Source of the DNA: Emiliania huxleyi CCMP1516
Taxonomy: Eukaryota; Haptophyta; Isochrysidales; Noelaerhabdaceae
Direction: 5' to 3'
Assembly (NCBI RefSeq): GCF_000372725.1
Contig: NW_005200088.1
Coordinates: forward strand, 302,491 to 366,490
DNA length: 64,000 nt
The notes beneath the pieces were generated by a model. It made no database searches. It was not told the origin of the DNA and saw only the letters and a list, made by a program, of their open reading frames with translations. Both the position numbers and the translations under genes were made by a program. Positions 9,690-20,606 of the stretch are shown in pieces; the first letter of the stretch is position 1, and each line of letters opens with the position of its first letter.

Positions 9690-11722
9690 GGCACGTTCCT
9701 CGCCCGCCTAGCGCTAGCCGCCGCCGCCCCCTTCCGCCCGGGCTGCGACTGCGGCGCCCGCATCCACATGGACCATGTTCCATCCCCCGCGACCCATGGC
9801 CAGTAGCAGTCGCCGCCGCTCCACGCTCATCCCGCGCGGACCTGTAGCATGCTGATATCTCCGCATCATGCTCCGCACGATTTTCCCCTCGGATGCGGGA
9901 TGGTCCCTCTTGCAGCCTGTACTGCCGCGAGAGCCCCACGTGAGAGGCCAGCACTGCCTGTTTGCGTGTTTCCGTTTTCTTTTCCCGTGCTCCTTGTGCC
10001 CCGGTGTGCGGTGCGTGCAGTGCCGCTGTCTTGACCGCTCTCTGATATGTGTGTGTGGGTGCACTGTGTCCCCCCCCACACACTCTCTGAGTCTGTGTAC
10101 GCGCGCGTGCACGCCGCGCCGCCGCCAGTGTTATCTTGCATGAGCCTCGTTGCGCCCCAGTGTGGCGCCTATTCTCCCGTGCTGTTTGTTCCTAATCAAT
10201 TCCCCCCACGCCCCACCCCTGCGCCCGCTCCAGCTCCAGCCGGCAGCCGCACGCCCCAGCCTCCACTCTTGACGAACGCCGCCGCCGCCGCCGCGCACAC
10301 AACATACATTCATACAGTACTGGTGTCTCAGCAGCAGGAGAAGAGAGCGCCTTGCTGCCGGCATCCGCCCCTGAACCGTGCGGAGGTGCGGGGAGGTGAT
10401 GTCGCGCCTCTTTTCTCGTGGCAGCAAACCTGCGAGCGATCGCGGCGTGGAGCGATCGCCGGTGTCGTACTCCGTGCGTCGGGATCCTGGGAGTCTGCCT
10501 CATCCCACTACTGTTCCCAGAAATCTGCCACTCCATCCCCGCTCGTCATCGCGTGGTTCCACTTTTCCGAAACTGACGCGCTCCTGGCCGTTTGCGGCCT
10601 CAGGTGCATTGTCGGCGGCGCGTCGATGCTCAGGCCCCCTCAGCCGCTATCATCCCATGCAACGTGCTGGCCCGCAGCTGCCTTATGGCGTGCGCACCTT
10701 CACGCGTCGCCCTCGTCGTGCGGGATGGCCGGTTCTGCCGCTCACCGGACGTGCGAGAGGGGAGCTCGCTATAGATCATCTCACGCTCCTCCACCGCGCC
10801 ACGCACACCCTTGTCGCTCAGAGCGGTGTGGGAACAGCGCCCTGGACGCGTGGTACATCGCCGGACGCGCCGCGAGAACCCGTGCCAGGCAAGCTTCAGC
10901 CGCCCCACCGGCGCTCAGTCAGCCCCTCTAGCCCCACCAGTGCCGCCGCTTCAGATGGCACTCTGAGGCCTTTACGAGTCCTTCTTGGCTCCCGCCAGCA
11001 GCGCCTCGTGGCGTGGGCTGGACGGCCCTTCGAGACGGCCCGAGCTCCCTCCGACTCCGCGGTTTTGCGCGCTTTCTCTTGCTCCTCACGTTCAAGGGAC
11101 AAGGCGCGCAGCAGTGGGGCAAGAACGGGAAGGCGGGGCGGGGCAGCTACCTCCACACCAAGCAGGAGGTCGCCGGTAGCTGGAGGCCGGCCCCATCGTC
11201 GTCGTCGTCGCAGTCGGCGGCGGCGCCGGCGGCGGCGTCGCAGCCACCGCCGGCGATGAAGGAGAAGACGAAGAAGAAGCCCGAGACCCAGGGAAGCGCA
11301 TTCGCCGCGCTCGCCGGGTGCTTGGGCTGCCCACGTGTGGATTCCTTTTGCCCGGTTGAGGCGTGGCGAGCGCGTCGCGTGGTGATGACGCCGCACGCGG
11401 AGAAGATCTTGGTGACCCAAGGGAGGGATGGGAGGACGGCACGCCGCCACCACACAGGGATTTTAAGAAGAGGGGTGTGGTGCGCTAGCCGTCGCCCACC
11501 CGTGGGCAGAAAGAAAGAAAGAAAAGAGCCAACCCAAGGGAGGGGAGGGGAGGACGGCACGCCGCCACCACCTGTCGACACGGGATTTACCACGTGCTCT
11601 CCCTCCCCTCCCCTCCCCTCCCCTCCTGTGCTGCGCGAGACTAAATTCTTTTTTGAGAGCGCCTTCGTTGCTTTTTTAATTCTTTTTTGTGGCGCCTCTC
11701 AAGCGGTGGGTGTGCCCGGCAC
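9690..11722. other. 2-kb region with no supported gene
   Basis: Several long frames exist (for example 10047-10931 and 10378-11259 on the plus strand), but they overlap each other and are Arg/Pro/Ser-rich without domains. A short Lys-rich piece starting MKEKTKKKPETQGSAF near 11258 could be an exon. GAAAGAAAG runs and GGGAGGGATGGGAGGACGGC words near 11421-11590 belong to a dispersed repeat. Confidence 0.4.
11421..11466 (+). repeat. Dispersed ~46-bp repeat, also near 11541 and inverted at 28241-28288
   Basis: A block containing GGGATGGGAGGACGGCACGC and CGCCACCACACAGGGATTTT recurs in diverged form at about 11541-11590 and in reverse complement at 28241-28288. In each place GAAAG or CTTTC runs lie close by. 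Confidence 0.6.
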
Positions 11723-13578
11723 ATGAACTCTTTGACGCTGCTGCTGCTCTGCTGGGTCGCGGCCCCCTGCGCGGCGAGCTCGCGGCTGCAGTCCGCGGTG
11801 GCCAAGATCAGGAGTGCGTTCGGATCGCGAGCGGGCGGACCGAGGTTCAACGCAAGCGCGACCGGTGGCGCCCGCCCGCGATTCAGCGCGACCGGCGCCG
11901 GCCGCTGCCCGAATAGTAAGAACAGCACCCTGCCCGGGTCGAAATCGAACGAATGGAGGATCGGCGGTGGCCGGCTGACGGGCAGCGCAGCCGCACGCAC
12001 CTACTTCTTTGCGTTCGCCGCCGGCTCCGAGGACGTGCTGCTCGAGCACTTTGTCTCCCACTACTCGGCGCTGGGCATCAACTTTGCCACCAACTCGCGC
12101 CTCGTCCTCCACCTCACGGGCGCGGCCGAGGTAGCCGCGCGCGAGCAGGCGTCGGTGGCGTACTTGCGCGGCAAGTCCATCCCGTTCCGCAGCTCGCCGC
12201 GGTACACGAGCCAGATCAAGGCGCTGCTCGCCAACGGGTACCTGCGCACGCTGCCCGACGAGGCGCTCCTCATGTACCCGGACCTGGACGAGTTCTTCGC
12301 CCTCCCGTGCCGCGTCGGCGACCTCCTCGCCCGCTCGGAGCGCAAGTTCCTCCTCACCGCAAAGTTCCGCGAGCGGCTGCCGCGCCACTGGGCCTGCGAC
12401 CCGTTCCCGCGGCTCCAGCCGGCCAGCGTGCGACCGATCCACGCGCAGTACCCTGTCGCGTGCCCCATCATCGCCAGCGGCGCCAGGCACCCTTGTGGTG
12501 GTGTAGTAGTAGCAGTAGTAGGAGGAGTAGTAGTGGTAGTGGTAGTGGTAGTAGTAGTAGTGGTGGCAGTAGCAGGCACATCTTAATTCGCAAGGGGACC
12601 TGACCCATCTCCACACCCCGCGCGCGACCAGGCGCGGCGTCTTCGGCACCGCGCTCAGCCTGGGCGCGGCCTGGCTAGACACCTGAAAGAGGAGAGCTGC
12701 TCTCCTCGTGGCTTCTCCCCCCCTCCCGGGGGTAGGTGGGGGCCAGCAGCCCACGCGACACACAGAAGAGAGGTGGGGCTGGAGTGGCTCTCTCTCTGTG
12801 CCGGAGACCAGATCTTGGGCACGTCCTTGCCACCCCCCTGGCACCCCCCCGCCACCCCCTGCCACCCCCCCTGCCACCCCCCCTGCCACCCCCCTGCCAC
12901 CCCCCTTGGCACACACACAGGCTACCAGAAGAACCTGCTCTTCTCGGTGAGAGACCAGCGAGGGAGGCGCGTGTGCAGTGCCACTAGAGAGCTAGTCATG
13001 CAGACAGCCTGGTTAGCATGAACTAGTCATGACCTTGCTCATTGAGAGCAGGCGCGTGCAGTACCAGAGCTCGCACAGCTGCACGTGCATCGACGACGCC
13101 GCGCCGGACGAGAAGCACGAGTGCGAGCTCCAGGCGAGAGACTGGCCCGAGATACGCCGAGATACGCCGAGATACGCCGAGATACGCCGAGAGTGGCCGA
13201 GAGTGGCCGAGAGTCGGCCGAGATGAGCCTCGAGATGGCCCGAGATGTGACCCAGGGGGCCCGAGAGGGCCCGAGATGGCCCGAGATGGCGGGAGATTGC
13301 CCGAGACTGCCCGAGGTCCCCCTCCTCTCGCGGAGTCGGAGTTGCAGAGTACGAGTTCAGCAGCAGCAAGTACCCGGCAGCTGCTACTGCTCCGCAGCAC
13401 GCGGCGCCGCTAGTGAGTTGGAGTACTATAGTTAGCTCCTCACTCCCCTCCGCTGCACTTCTTCTCCGCAGGAGTACAGGGTGCCGGACATCGCCCACTT
13501 CCGCTTCACGCACGAGGCGCCGCGCACGAAGGACTAGATGGTCGCAACTCCTAGCGCACCTCTCACGCAAGTGATCTG

Positions 13579-13674
<96 letters not shown>

Positions 13675-14875
13675 CTACTGCTGCTGCTGCCACTAGGCGA
13701 TCGAGCTGCTCTGGAAGAAGCTCAGCGGGTACAGTGTGACCTACATCCGCGACCACAAGCGGCACCGTCTCGACGCGATCGAGCACGCTGGCCTCGCTGC
13801 TGCCCACCAGCGAGCTGTGAGTGGCTCCGGGGGGCAGCAGCCCTCCGGGGACGAGCAGCTGGAGAAGGCGCGCGAGCTGCAGCGGTGGCGGTAGGCAGTG
13901 TTGTGTGGTCCTCCTCACTGTGTCCTTCCAAGATCGCACCCCCCTCTCCACGCCCCCCACGACACACTAGCGACAGGGGACGCGGGGGCGATGAAGTCAG
14001 CGCGGGGGCTGTGGGAGGACGTGCAGTGAAGCAGAGTGCGCCCGCGGGGCGGCGCGAGGAGCTGGCGGGGCGAGGAGCTGGCGGCCCGGGAGATGAGCCG
14101 AGATCTGCCGAGATTAGGCGGGCAACCACCACCACCACCACCACCACCACCGAGCCAAGGAGAAGGACGACGCGCGCGCCGCGCGGCCAGAGGGTGCCGC
14201 TGGCTCCTCGCTGCTCAACCGCTTCGCAAGCGGCGGCAAGGGCAAGATGAAGATCGCGATGCGGGACTACTACACCGAGGTGACACCTCCTTCCTTGACA
14301 CACACCTCTCCTAGAGACACACCTCCTCCAGACACGTCCCCGACACTTCCGCCCGAGATGGACCGAGATGAGCCAAGATGAGCCCGAGATGAGCCGCGAG
14401 ATTGGCCCGAGATGAGCCCGAGATGAGCCCGAGATGGCCGCGCGTCAGGCGTCCATCTTCGCGTGGGCGGACAGCGGCGAGCCGATCACCGGCAACCCGC
14501 AGCCCAAGCGCTCGAACGCGAGCTTCGACAAGAATCGCGAGCTAGATCCGAGATTCTACAAGCTCTGTGAACAGCGTCTCTTCACACCTACTGCTGTGAA
14601 TAGGCGAGCTAGATCCGAGCATCTACAAGCTCGCGCTCGACATCGCACAAGGGAAGACGCGGAGCTGGAACGCTACCAGCGCAGTGCGGCCCGCCGACCT
14701 AGAAGCGGAGAGATATGGGGGAGATATGGGGGAGATATGGGGGAGATGCGTGCTGCGGCCCGCCGACCTAGAAGCGGACTACGCATTCCTGTCTCCCGAA
14801 CCACAGTCACGGCACACGTTATGCCGTGCTCCCGCCCCGAGTTGTTGGTGCATTCAACACGTAGAACCGTTGTAG
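11723..14875 (+). CDS. Secretory-pathway glycosyltransferase-like protein (10 exons)
   Basis: Exons 11723-12494, 12595-12663, 12921-12966, 13052-13133, 13472-13516, 13697-13867, 14160-14279, 14449-14536 and 14604-14875 join to 555 codons with every phase closing. The ATG at 11723 gives a signal peptide or anchor (MNSLTLLLLCWVAAPCAAS). The catalytic-type region has YFFAFAAGSEDVLLEHFVSH, then LLMYPDLDEFFALPC, whose DLDEF resembles the metal-binding DxD of GT2/GT92-like enzymes. It ends with PDIAHFRFTHE and IRDHKRHRLDAIEH. Substrate unknown; action in the Golgi on glycoprotein or polysaccharide is inferred. The first half is firm. The last three exons (MKIAMRDYYTE, ASIFAWADSGEPITG onward) fit in phase but could belong to a second gene. 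Most donors are GC. An introner and an in-frame 69-bp duplication lie in the 3' part. Confidence 0.68.
13571..13690 (+). repeat. (CTG)n trinucleotide tract in glycosyltransferase intron
   Basis: About 40 CTG units with occasional CTA interruptions fill the intron at 13517-13696. A frame read through it gives poly-Ala or poly-Leu artefacts. Confidence 0.85.
14537..14603 (+). mobile_element. Introner element, 67-bp GC-AG intron
   Basis: The intron starts with a copy of the next exon (GCGAGCTAGATCCGAG) and then carries the core at 14566-14586 (TGTGAA arm, CAGCGTCTC centre, TTCACA arm). It ends CTGCTGTGAATAG, which is the acceptor. The same 3' end is used by the serC array. Confidence 0.8.
14685..14753 (+). 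repeat. 69-bp in-frame duplication/insertion in the glycosyltransferase 3' exon
   Basis: A ~25-base exon segment (TGCGGCCCGCCGACCTAGAA onward) occurs at 14685 and again at 14754. Between them are three GGGAGATAT-type units. The period is 69, a multiple of three, with no stop, so it may be retained or spliced. Confidence 0.6.
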
Positions 14876-15265
14876 GCTCACCGCGTCCGCAGCCCGCCGG
14901 ATCGAAGCCCTCTGCCCGCTCCGGCGGGCGCCTGACACGCATGATGGCGGATGCCAGCGAGCAGGAAGCGCGCGCGTGTGAACTTCTCTCTTCTTCCTTG
15001 ACTGCGACCGCAGACGCCAGACGCGCGCACCGTTTCTTGAGCTCGGGCGCATTGCCATTCTCTCACTGTGTGCCGCGTTGTCATGCCGTTTGTGCGGCTA
15101 TCTGGGAGCGAACGAGCTTGAGCCACACCGGTCAGAACTAACTACGTTTAAACGCTCTTGCAAGTTGCATGGAACCCATACAACGCTCATTGCTCAATTT
15201 GAGGCGCATTGTTTGAGCACGACTCTTACGTCTTAATTTGACTATTCAGTCCTCAGTCCTCAGAC

Positions 15266-15322
15266 GACTAGTTGCAAAAAGTCTGTGGTGCAAAACCCGC
15301 CTAAAACTGCGAAAAATGCTGT
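15266..15322 (+). repeat. ~57-bp dispersed repeat, inverted copy at 45911-45965
   Basis: GACTAGTTGCAAAAAGTCT followed by CGAAAAATGCTGT here matches the reverse complement of CAGCGTTTTTCGCAG and GACTTTTTGCAACTAG at 45911-45965, with a few differences. Confidence 0.55.
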
Positions 15323-15485
15323 CACGGCCAGCTCGGCACTATCTACTCAAAAAAAGTGACGTAGAGCACCCACTTTTTAAGCGTTCCGTGCACACACAAG
15401 GTCCGCCTGCGTGCACCGCCAGCTTCTCAGGGCCATCGCGCGAAAAACGACGGAGGAGATGCATCCTAGCTGTCGCCACCGAAGG

Positions 15486-15860
15486 CGACTCGACGTCGCT
15501 GAGATCGGAGATCAGGCTCTGACAGGTCACACGTCGCTCCTTTGACGCCGACGTGACTCACCCGTGCAGAGCGCATCAGGGCACGGTCTCGACGCGCTCG
15601 GTACGACGCCTGCGCCCCGTCTCGGGTCAGGTGGCACGACGCTCATCGCGCCAGCCAGCGCTGCCGTGCAGGCTGCCACGACGAGGTCGAGCACGCTTCT
15701 ATACGCTCGCCCAGCCTTCCTTTCCATCCCATTAGGCTGGGAACGGTGGCGGTCAGAGGCAAAGCCTACGAGGGGTGGTGGAACCACATGTCACGGCCAC
15801 CGCCGGCTCGACGCGACGATAGCCTCCGAAGGCTGACTTTGCGGCACCACCATCGGACGA
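15486..15860 (+). repeat. Dispersed 375-bp repeat, copy A (copy B at 56352-56730)
   Basis: The two blocks align end to end in the same orientation with scattered substitutions and a 4-base indel. No frame is conserved with a recognisable domain. The element type is unknown. Confidence 0.8.
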
Positions 15861-16855
15861 TCGTGCAGGACGACGCTCACGACGCCCGGTGCGCAGCGTG
15901 CGCGGCAGCAGCGCCGCCGGCGGCCCCACGCCGCATCAGGCGCCCTGAGTGAGTCAGGCTGCGCTGCACAGCCTGCTGAGCACGCTCCCAACGAGCGGCG
16001 CGCCAAGCTGGCCCGCCGCAGGCGACGCGGGCGGCGAGCCGATGCGCGCGTCGTAGGCGTAGTCAGCGCTGGCGAAGCGAGGCGGCCGGCGCCGGCCCCC
16101 GGAGGCGGTTGCAGCGAGAGAAGCGAGGCAAAAGACACTGTTGAAAGGGTGGGGAGCAGCCTGCCGTCAAGCAGCGCGCCGCGCAAGCCCGCTGCCGGCG
16201 ACCCGATCGAGAGCTCGTAGTCATGGTACTATTCAGCGCGCCATCGCACCCGAGGCGGCCCGCCCTGGCCCTGTAGACCTTCCCAGAGAGCTTGGCGAGG
16301 CTGTACAGAATGCCAAGAGCATACTGGGCAGGCTCCCGTCGAGCGACGAGCCATGCTGGCTCGTCGCGGGCCGCGAGCTCGAAGACCCGCTCGGAGCTTC
16401 GCCCAGCCCGGCGAGCCCGCCCGCACGCCCGCGGCCGCAGACAGACATGGAAGACGAGCTTCCTGGCGTCTCTAGCCAGCGCTCACATGCCAAAAGACAC
16501 CTCGCAGCGCGCGAGTCGTCACCGGAGCGGTACGCCTCGGCGCCGCGAGAGCAGCCGGTCGGCGTGGACACCAAGCGCGCGGCCGCCGGCCGGGCGCCTT
16601 CGCACCGACGGGGGCGCCGCGGCAGCAGAGAGCCCTCCACCCACCATACCGTTTTTATGGCGGGTGTCATAGTCCTCTCGTCTCTCTTGCTGCCGGTTTC
16701 CTCCCTCGTCTGAGTGCGCGGGTGCGTGCGGAAGGCCGGCGTCTCGTGCGTCAGCTTGAGGATCCCGCGCGGGCCTGTTCACAGGCAGCACGTGTGAAGA
16801 GGCAGGGTTTCGCGTCTCGCGAGTCGGCTCGAGGAGGCTGCGCGGTGGTGGTGAT

Positions 16856-17035
16856 ATGAGGCTGCGCGGTGGCGATGGCGGTGGCGGTGGCGGGGATGGC
16901 GGCGGCGGGGATGGCGGCGGCGGCGGCGGGGATGGCGGCGGGGATGGCGGTGGCGGCGAGGGTGGCGGGAGAGATGGCGGCGGAGGGGAGGGCGGCGGTG
17001 GAAACGGCGGTGGCGGAGACGGTGGCGCGGGCGAC
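16856..17035 (+). repeat. GGCGGNGATG-type minisatellite
   Basis: GATGGCGGCGG and GGTGGCGG units repeat for ~180 bases, giving a Gly/Asp frame on one strand and a Pro/Ser frame on the other. Neither is supported as coding. Confidence 0.7.
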
Positions 17036-17702
17036 CACCCTTTGTGCAATCGCGCTTGTTACGCCTGATCGCATCATCGATTCATATCTTACGTCCGTCC
17101 CGCCGCCCGCCGCGCGGCCAGACTCCACATCACATAATTGTAAACGAACATTGATGGGAAGGCGAAACACAGTCCGACCAACGACTGGGACACCAACGCG
17201 GTATGGGTGGACGCTAGACGGGCGATGACGGTCACACAGGAGCGACACACAGAACCACAAGACAAGACACTCAGCCAAACTGACTGCCACACATCCTGAG
17301 CTAACTTCCCTAGTCACCCGCGGCCGGACTCCATCCGGCACGCGTCGCTGGGCGCTCCGAAGGCTCAGCAAAAAGAAAAAAGACGGTACCTCCGTGCTTC
17401 ATCGGCACCGCCTCTCCCATTCGCTGTGCGCATCCGCCTCGCCACCTGCTCCACCACACGCACACCTGCTGCAGCGCACGGCCCCCACGCACGCGCTCTC
17501 CTCGACTGCGTCGTGGCCTGTCGCGCCACTCCGCCGCATCGCAAGCGCACGCCATCGCCGCCGCTTCAAGCAGGACACCACACTTTTGCGGCAGCGCAAG
17601 CACTGCGCTTCGCCGCCACCTCTACGCCGCTCCAGCACGCATCTGCCACTGCGGTCCGCCGCGCCTCTGTGACTCCGGCGCTCCTCGCTCCCGCGCAGAA
17701 CG

Positions 17703-20606
17703 ATGCCCGACAAGCGGCCCGGCGACGCACTCCTCAACCCGGCGGCCTTCCCCGAGCCGAAGGTGCGGCCCAACAACCCGAACTTTGGGTCGGGCCCGTG
17801 CGCCAAGCGGCCCGGCTGGACCGGCGACGCCATCTCCGACGCGGCGCTCGGCCGCTCGCACCGCTCGTCGCTCGGCAAGGCGAAGCTGGCGGAGGCGATC
17901 CGACGGGACGCACGCGCTGCTCGGCCTGTTCACAGCTGCAGTGGAAGAGGCGCTTGGTGTTCACAGGCGATCGACGAGACGCACGCGCTGCTCGGCCTCC
18001 CCAAGGACTACCTCGTCGGCATCGTCCCCGCCTCCGACACAGGCGCCGTCGAGATGGTGATGTGGTCGATGCTCGGTGAGGGCCGGTCGACATTTGCCAC
18101 TGGGAGCTGTGAACAGCGTCTCTTCACACCTCCTGCTGTGAATAGGCGAGCGGCCGGTCGACATTTGCCACTGGGAGCTGTGAACAGCGTCTCTTCACAC
18201 CTCCTGCTGTGAATAGGCGAGCGGCCGGTCGACATTTGCCACTGGGAGCTGTGAACAGCGTCTCTTCACACCTCCTGCTGTGAATAGGCGAGCGGCCGGT
18301 CGACATTTGCCACTGGGAGTCCTTCGGCACGACCTGGCACAGCGACGCCGTCAAGGAGGGGATGGCGGCAAGGGACGGCCGCACTCACGGAAGACGCGGT
18401 CGTGTGGGTAGGTACAGCGACGCCGTCAAGGAGCTCAAGCTCGAGAAGGTCACAAACATCAAGGCGGAGTTTGGGGTGCTGCCGGACCTTTCCAAGACCG
18501 ACGCCTCGCACGACATCCTCTTCACCATGAACGGGACCACCTCGGGCGTGCGCGTTCCGAGCCTCGACTGGATCCCGGCAGACCGCACGGGCCTCACCAT
18601 CTGCGACGCCACCTCCGCCATCTTCGGCTTCGACATGCTCCCGTGGGAGAAGCTCGACGTGGTGACGTACTCGTGGCAAAAGGTGCCGCTCCATCTCCAT
18701 GCACCCTCCGCGCGATTCCCTTACTCCAGCCAACCAGCCGACGCGGGCCACCCGCTATGCCACTCGACTCATTCCTTCCCGCGCCTAGTTCACTGAGCCA
18801 CACGCCGACGGCGCCGCCTGCTCGTGGCAAAAGGAGCTGGCTCCACTCATTCGTTAGTCAATCAACCCACCGGCCGACGGCGCCGCCTGCTCGAAAGGTG
18901 CTCGGAGGCGAGGGGGCGCACGGCATGCTCATCCTCGGGCCTCGCGCCGCCGCGCGGCTGCAGTCATGTCCAGGACGCGTCCACGACATGTCCGAGACAC
19001 GCCCCCCGTAGGCCTCGCGCCGTCGCGCGGCTCGAGTCGTACAAGCCGCCGCGCCCGCTGCCCAAGATCTTCCGGCTGTGCAAGGGCGACGGCACGCTCA
19101 ACGGTGGCATCTTCAAGGGCGAGACGATCAACACGCCGTCGATGATGTGCGCCGACGACTACGCGGACTCGCTGCGGTGCTGCGGTGCGCTTGACTCATT
19201 GACCGGTTCACTGGGTGAGCGTCAGGTGCGTCGAGGACTACCTGGACGCGCTCCGATGGGCAAAGTCGATCGGCGGCCTCCCCGCCCTCCTCGCCAAGTC
19301 TGCGGCGAACTTCAAGGCCCGCGATGTAGCAGAGATGCGGCAGAGATGCAGCAGAGATGCGGCCGAGATGTGGCAGAGATGCGGCAGAGATGCGGCGGAG
19401 ATGCAGCCGAGATGCAACAGAGATGTGGCCGAGGCATCCCTCGCCGTCCTCGAGGGCAAAGGGCCCGGCCCGCACCTCTCCTAGTGGTGGTGGTGGTAGG
19501 TAGGTAAGCGACTCTTCTCGCACCCCTCCCGAGCACGGCCCGTGCCTCTCTTCCTCCAAGCACTCTCTTCCTCTCAAGCACCCTCTTCCTCCAAGCACTC
19601 TCTTCCTCCAAGCACTCTCCTCCTCTCAAGCACTCTCTCCCTCTCAAGCACTCTCTCCCTCTCAAGCACTCTCTTCCTCCAAGCACTCTCTTCCTCTCAA
19701 GCACCCTCTTCCTCCAAGCACTCTCTTCCTCCAAGCACTCTCTTCCTCTCAAGCACTCTCTCCCTCCAGGTCCTCGCCGACTTCGAGGCCAAGACGGGCT
19801 GGCTCGAGTTCCTCTGCGCCGTGCCGGAGCACCGCTCGAACACCTCCGTCTGCTTCAAGATGAAGGCGAGATCCCGCCGAGATCCCGCCGAGATCCCGCC
19901 GAGATACCCCACTCCCTCCCACCCCCTCCCTCTCCCTCCCTCCCTCTCCCTCTCCCTCTCCCTCCCACCCCCTCCCTCTCTGACCAAGGCGCCGAGCGGA
20001 GAGCCGATGGGCAGTGACGCCGTCGCAAAGTTCCGAAAGCTGCTCGAGCAAAAGGGCGTCTGCTTCGACATCGGCGCACCCGCGCGACGCGCCGCCGATG
20101 TGCTAGTGTTGGTTCGTGACTCAGTATGGAGCAATGCGTGCAGGCGCCTACCGCGACGCGCCGCCCGGGCTGCGCATCTGGTGCGGCGCGACGGTTGAGG
20201 CGTCGGACTTGCAGGCGCTCGGGCTGAGATGACCCGAGATGACCCGAGATCGTGATGGGGGGCATCCGACTTGCAGCGCACGGGGCGGTGGTGGAGTGTC
20301 GACACCCACCAGCACACCGTCCAGCGCCGCACTGTTGCATAACTGTTGCACAGTGTCGTCCACACCCACACCCACACAGACTGAGATGCATCTCTCGCTT
20401 GCCAGTCAGCCCACGCCACTCTCCTCCCACACCTCTCCCCCTCGCACCCCCTTTCCCCCTTCCCCCCTTCCCCCCTTCCCCCCAGCCCCTCCTCACCTCC
20501 CTCCCTCCCTTCCTTCTCTCACCCACCCGGCGCCGGCACCACCCCTGTCCCACAGGCGCTCACCGGCTGGATGGAGTGGGCCTACGCGCAGGTGGCGGCC
20601 GCATGA
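17703..20606 (+). CDS. serC: Phosphoserine aminotransferase, alphaproteobacterial type (10 exons)
   Basis: Converts 3-phosphohydroxypyruvate and glutamate to phosphoserine and 2-oxoglutarate, using PLP. Exons 17703-17894, 17967-18075, 18288-18682, 18898-18938, 19012-19146, 19226-19316, 19770-19865, 19989-20073, 20144-20214 and 20556-20606 close in phase (421 codons, 396 without the 75-bp in-frame insert). Diagnostic segments in order: [102 protein letters not shown] with the PLP lysine in [24 protein letters not shown] and [11 protein letters not shown]. These match the SerC subfamily common in Alphaproteobacteria rather than the animal or plant type. No clear transit peptide precedes the ATG. 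Six of nine introns start with GC. serA lies 26 kb away on the other strand. Confidence 0.92.
17895..17966 (+). mobile_element. Introner element, 72-bp GC-AG intron in serC
   Basis: The intron opens with a ~33-base near-copy of the next exon (GCGATC, then GACGCACGCGCTGCTCGGCC). It then has GTTCACAG, a centre with AAGAGGCGC, and GTGTTCACAG at the acceptor. Its reverse complement aligns with the other introners, so the unit can insert in either orientation. Confidence 0.78.
18076..18287 (+). mobile_element. Tandem triple introner array, 71-bp period
   Basis: GGCCGGTCGACATTTGCCAC starts at 18081, 18152, 18223 and 18294, each 71 bases apart. Between successive copies lies the same element with core at 18108, 18179 and 18250, ending TGCTGTGAATAG. 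Splicing from GT at 18076 to the last acceptor at 18287 restores the enzyme sequence [13 protein letters not shown]. The first two TGTGAATAG acceptors are equally good to the eye but would add duplicated exon sequence. Confidence 0.88.
18341..18415 (+). repeat. 75-bp in-frame duplication/insertion in serC
   Basis: AGCGACGCCGTCAAGGAG occurs at 18341 and 18416. The 75 bases between starts contain no stop and keep frame, yet bacterial SerC has no insertion here. It may be an intron lacking obvious AG-GC borders or a retained insertion. Confidence 0.55.
19317..19769 (+). repeat. serC intron 6: GCAGAGATG units, then CTCAAGCACTCTCTTCCT units
   Basis: The left half repeats GCAGAGATGCG-type 12-mers. 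The right half repeats ~18-base units with CAAGCACTCTCTTCCTC. The boundaries are a GC donor at 19317 and CAG at 19767-19769. Confidence 0.75.

Larger units (their letters stand above)
14876..17702. other. 2.8-kb intergenic region with repeats
   Basis: It contains an AT-richer stretch (15120-15480), a dispersed 375-bp repeat (15486-15860), a run of open frame at 16141-16713 that I do not accept as a gene, a minisatellite (16856-17035), and the 5' flank of serC. CTGTTCACAG and GTGTGAAGAGG at 16769-16800 resemble a decayed introner. Confidence 0.5.

Noticed and set aside
10047-11259. Two overlapping plus-strand frames of about 290 codons
   Set aside because: They overlap in different frames, are Arg/Pro/Ser-rich, and neither shows a motif.
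16141-16713. Plus-strand frame with a hydrophobic C-terminus (VFMAGVIVLSSLLLPVSSLV)
   Set aside because: No ATG near the start, no domain, and Pro/Arg-rich throughout; could be chance at this GC. Worth a look only if transcripts map here.
16856-17068. Gly/Asp-rich protein frame
   Set aside because: Simple minisatellite read in one frame; the opposite strand gives an equally long Pro-rich frame.
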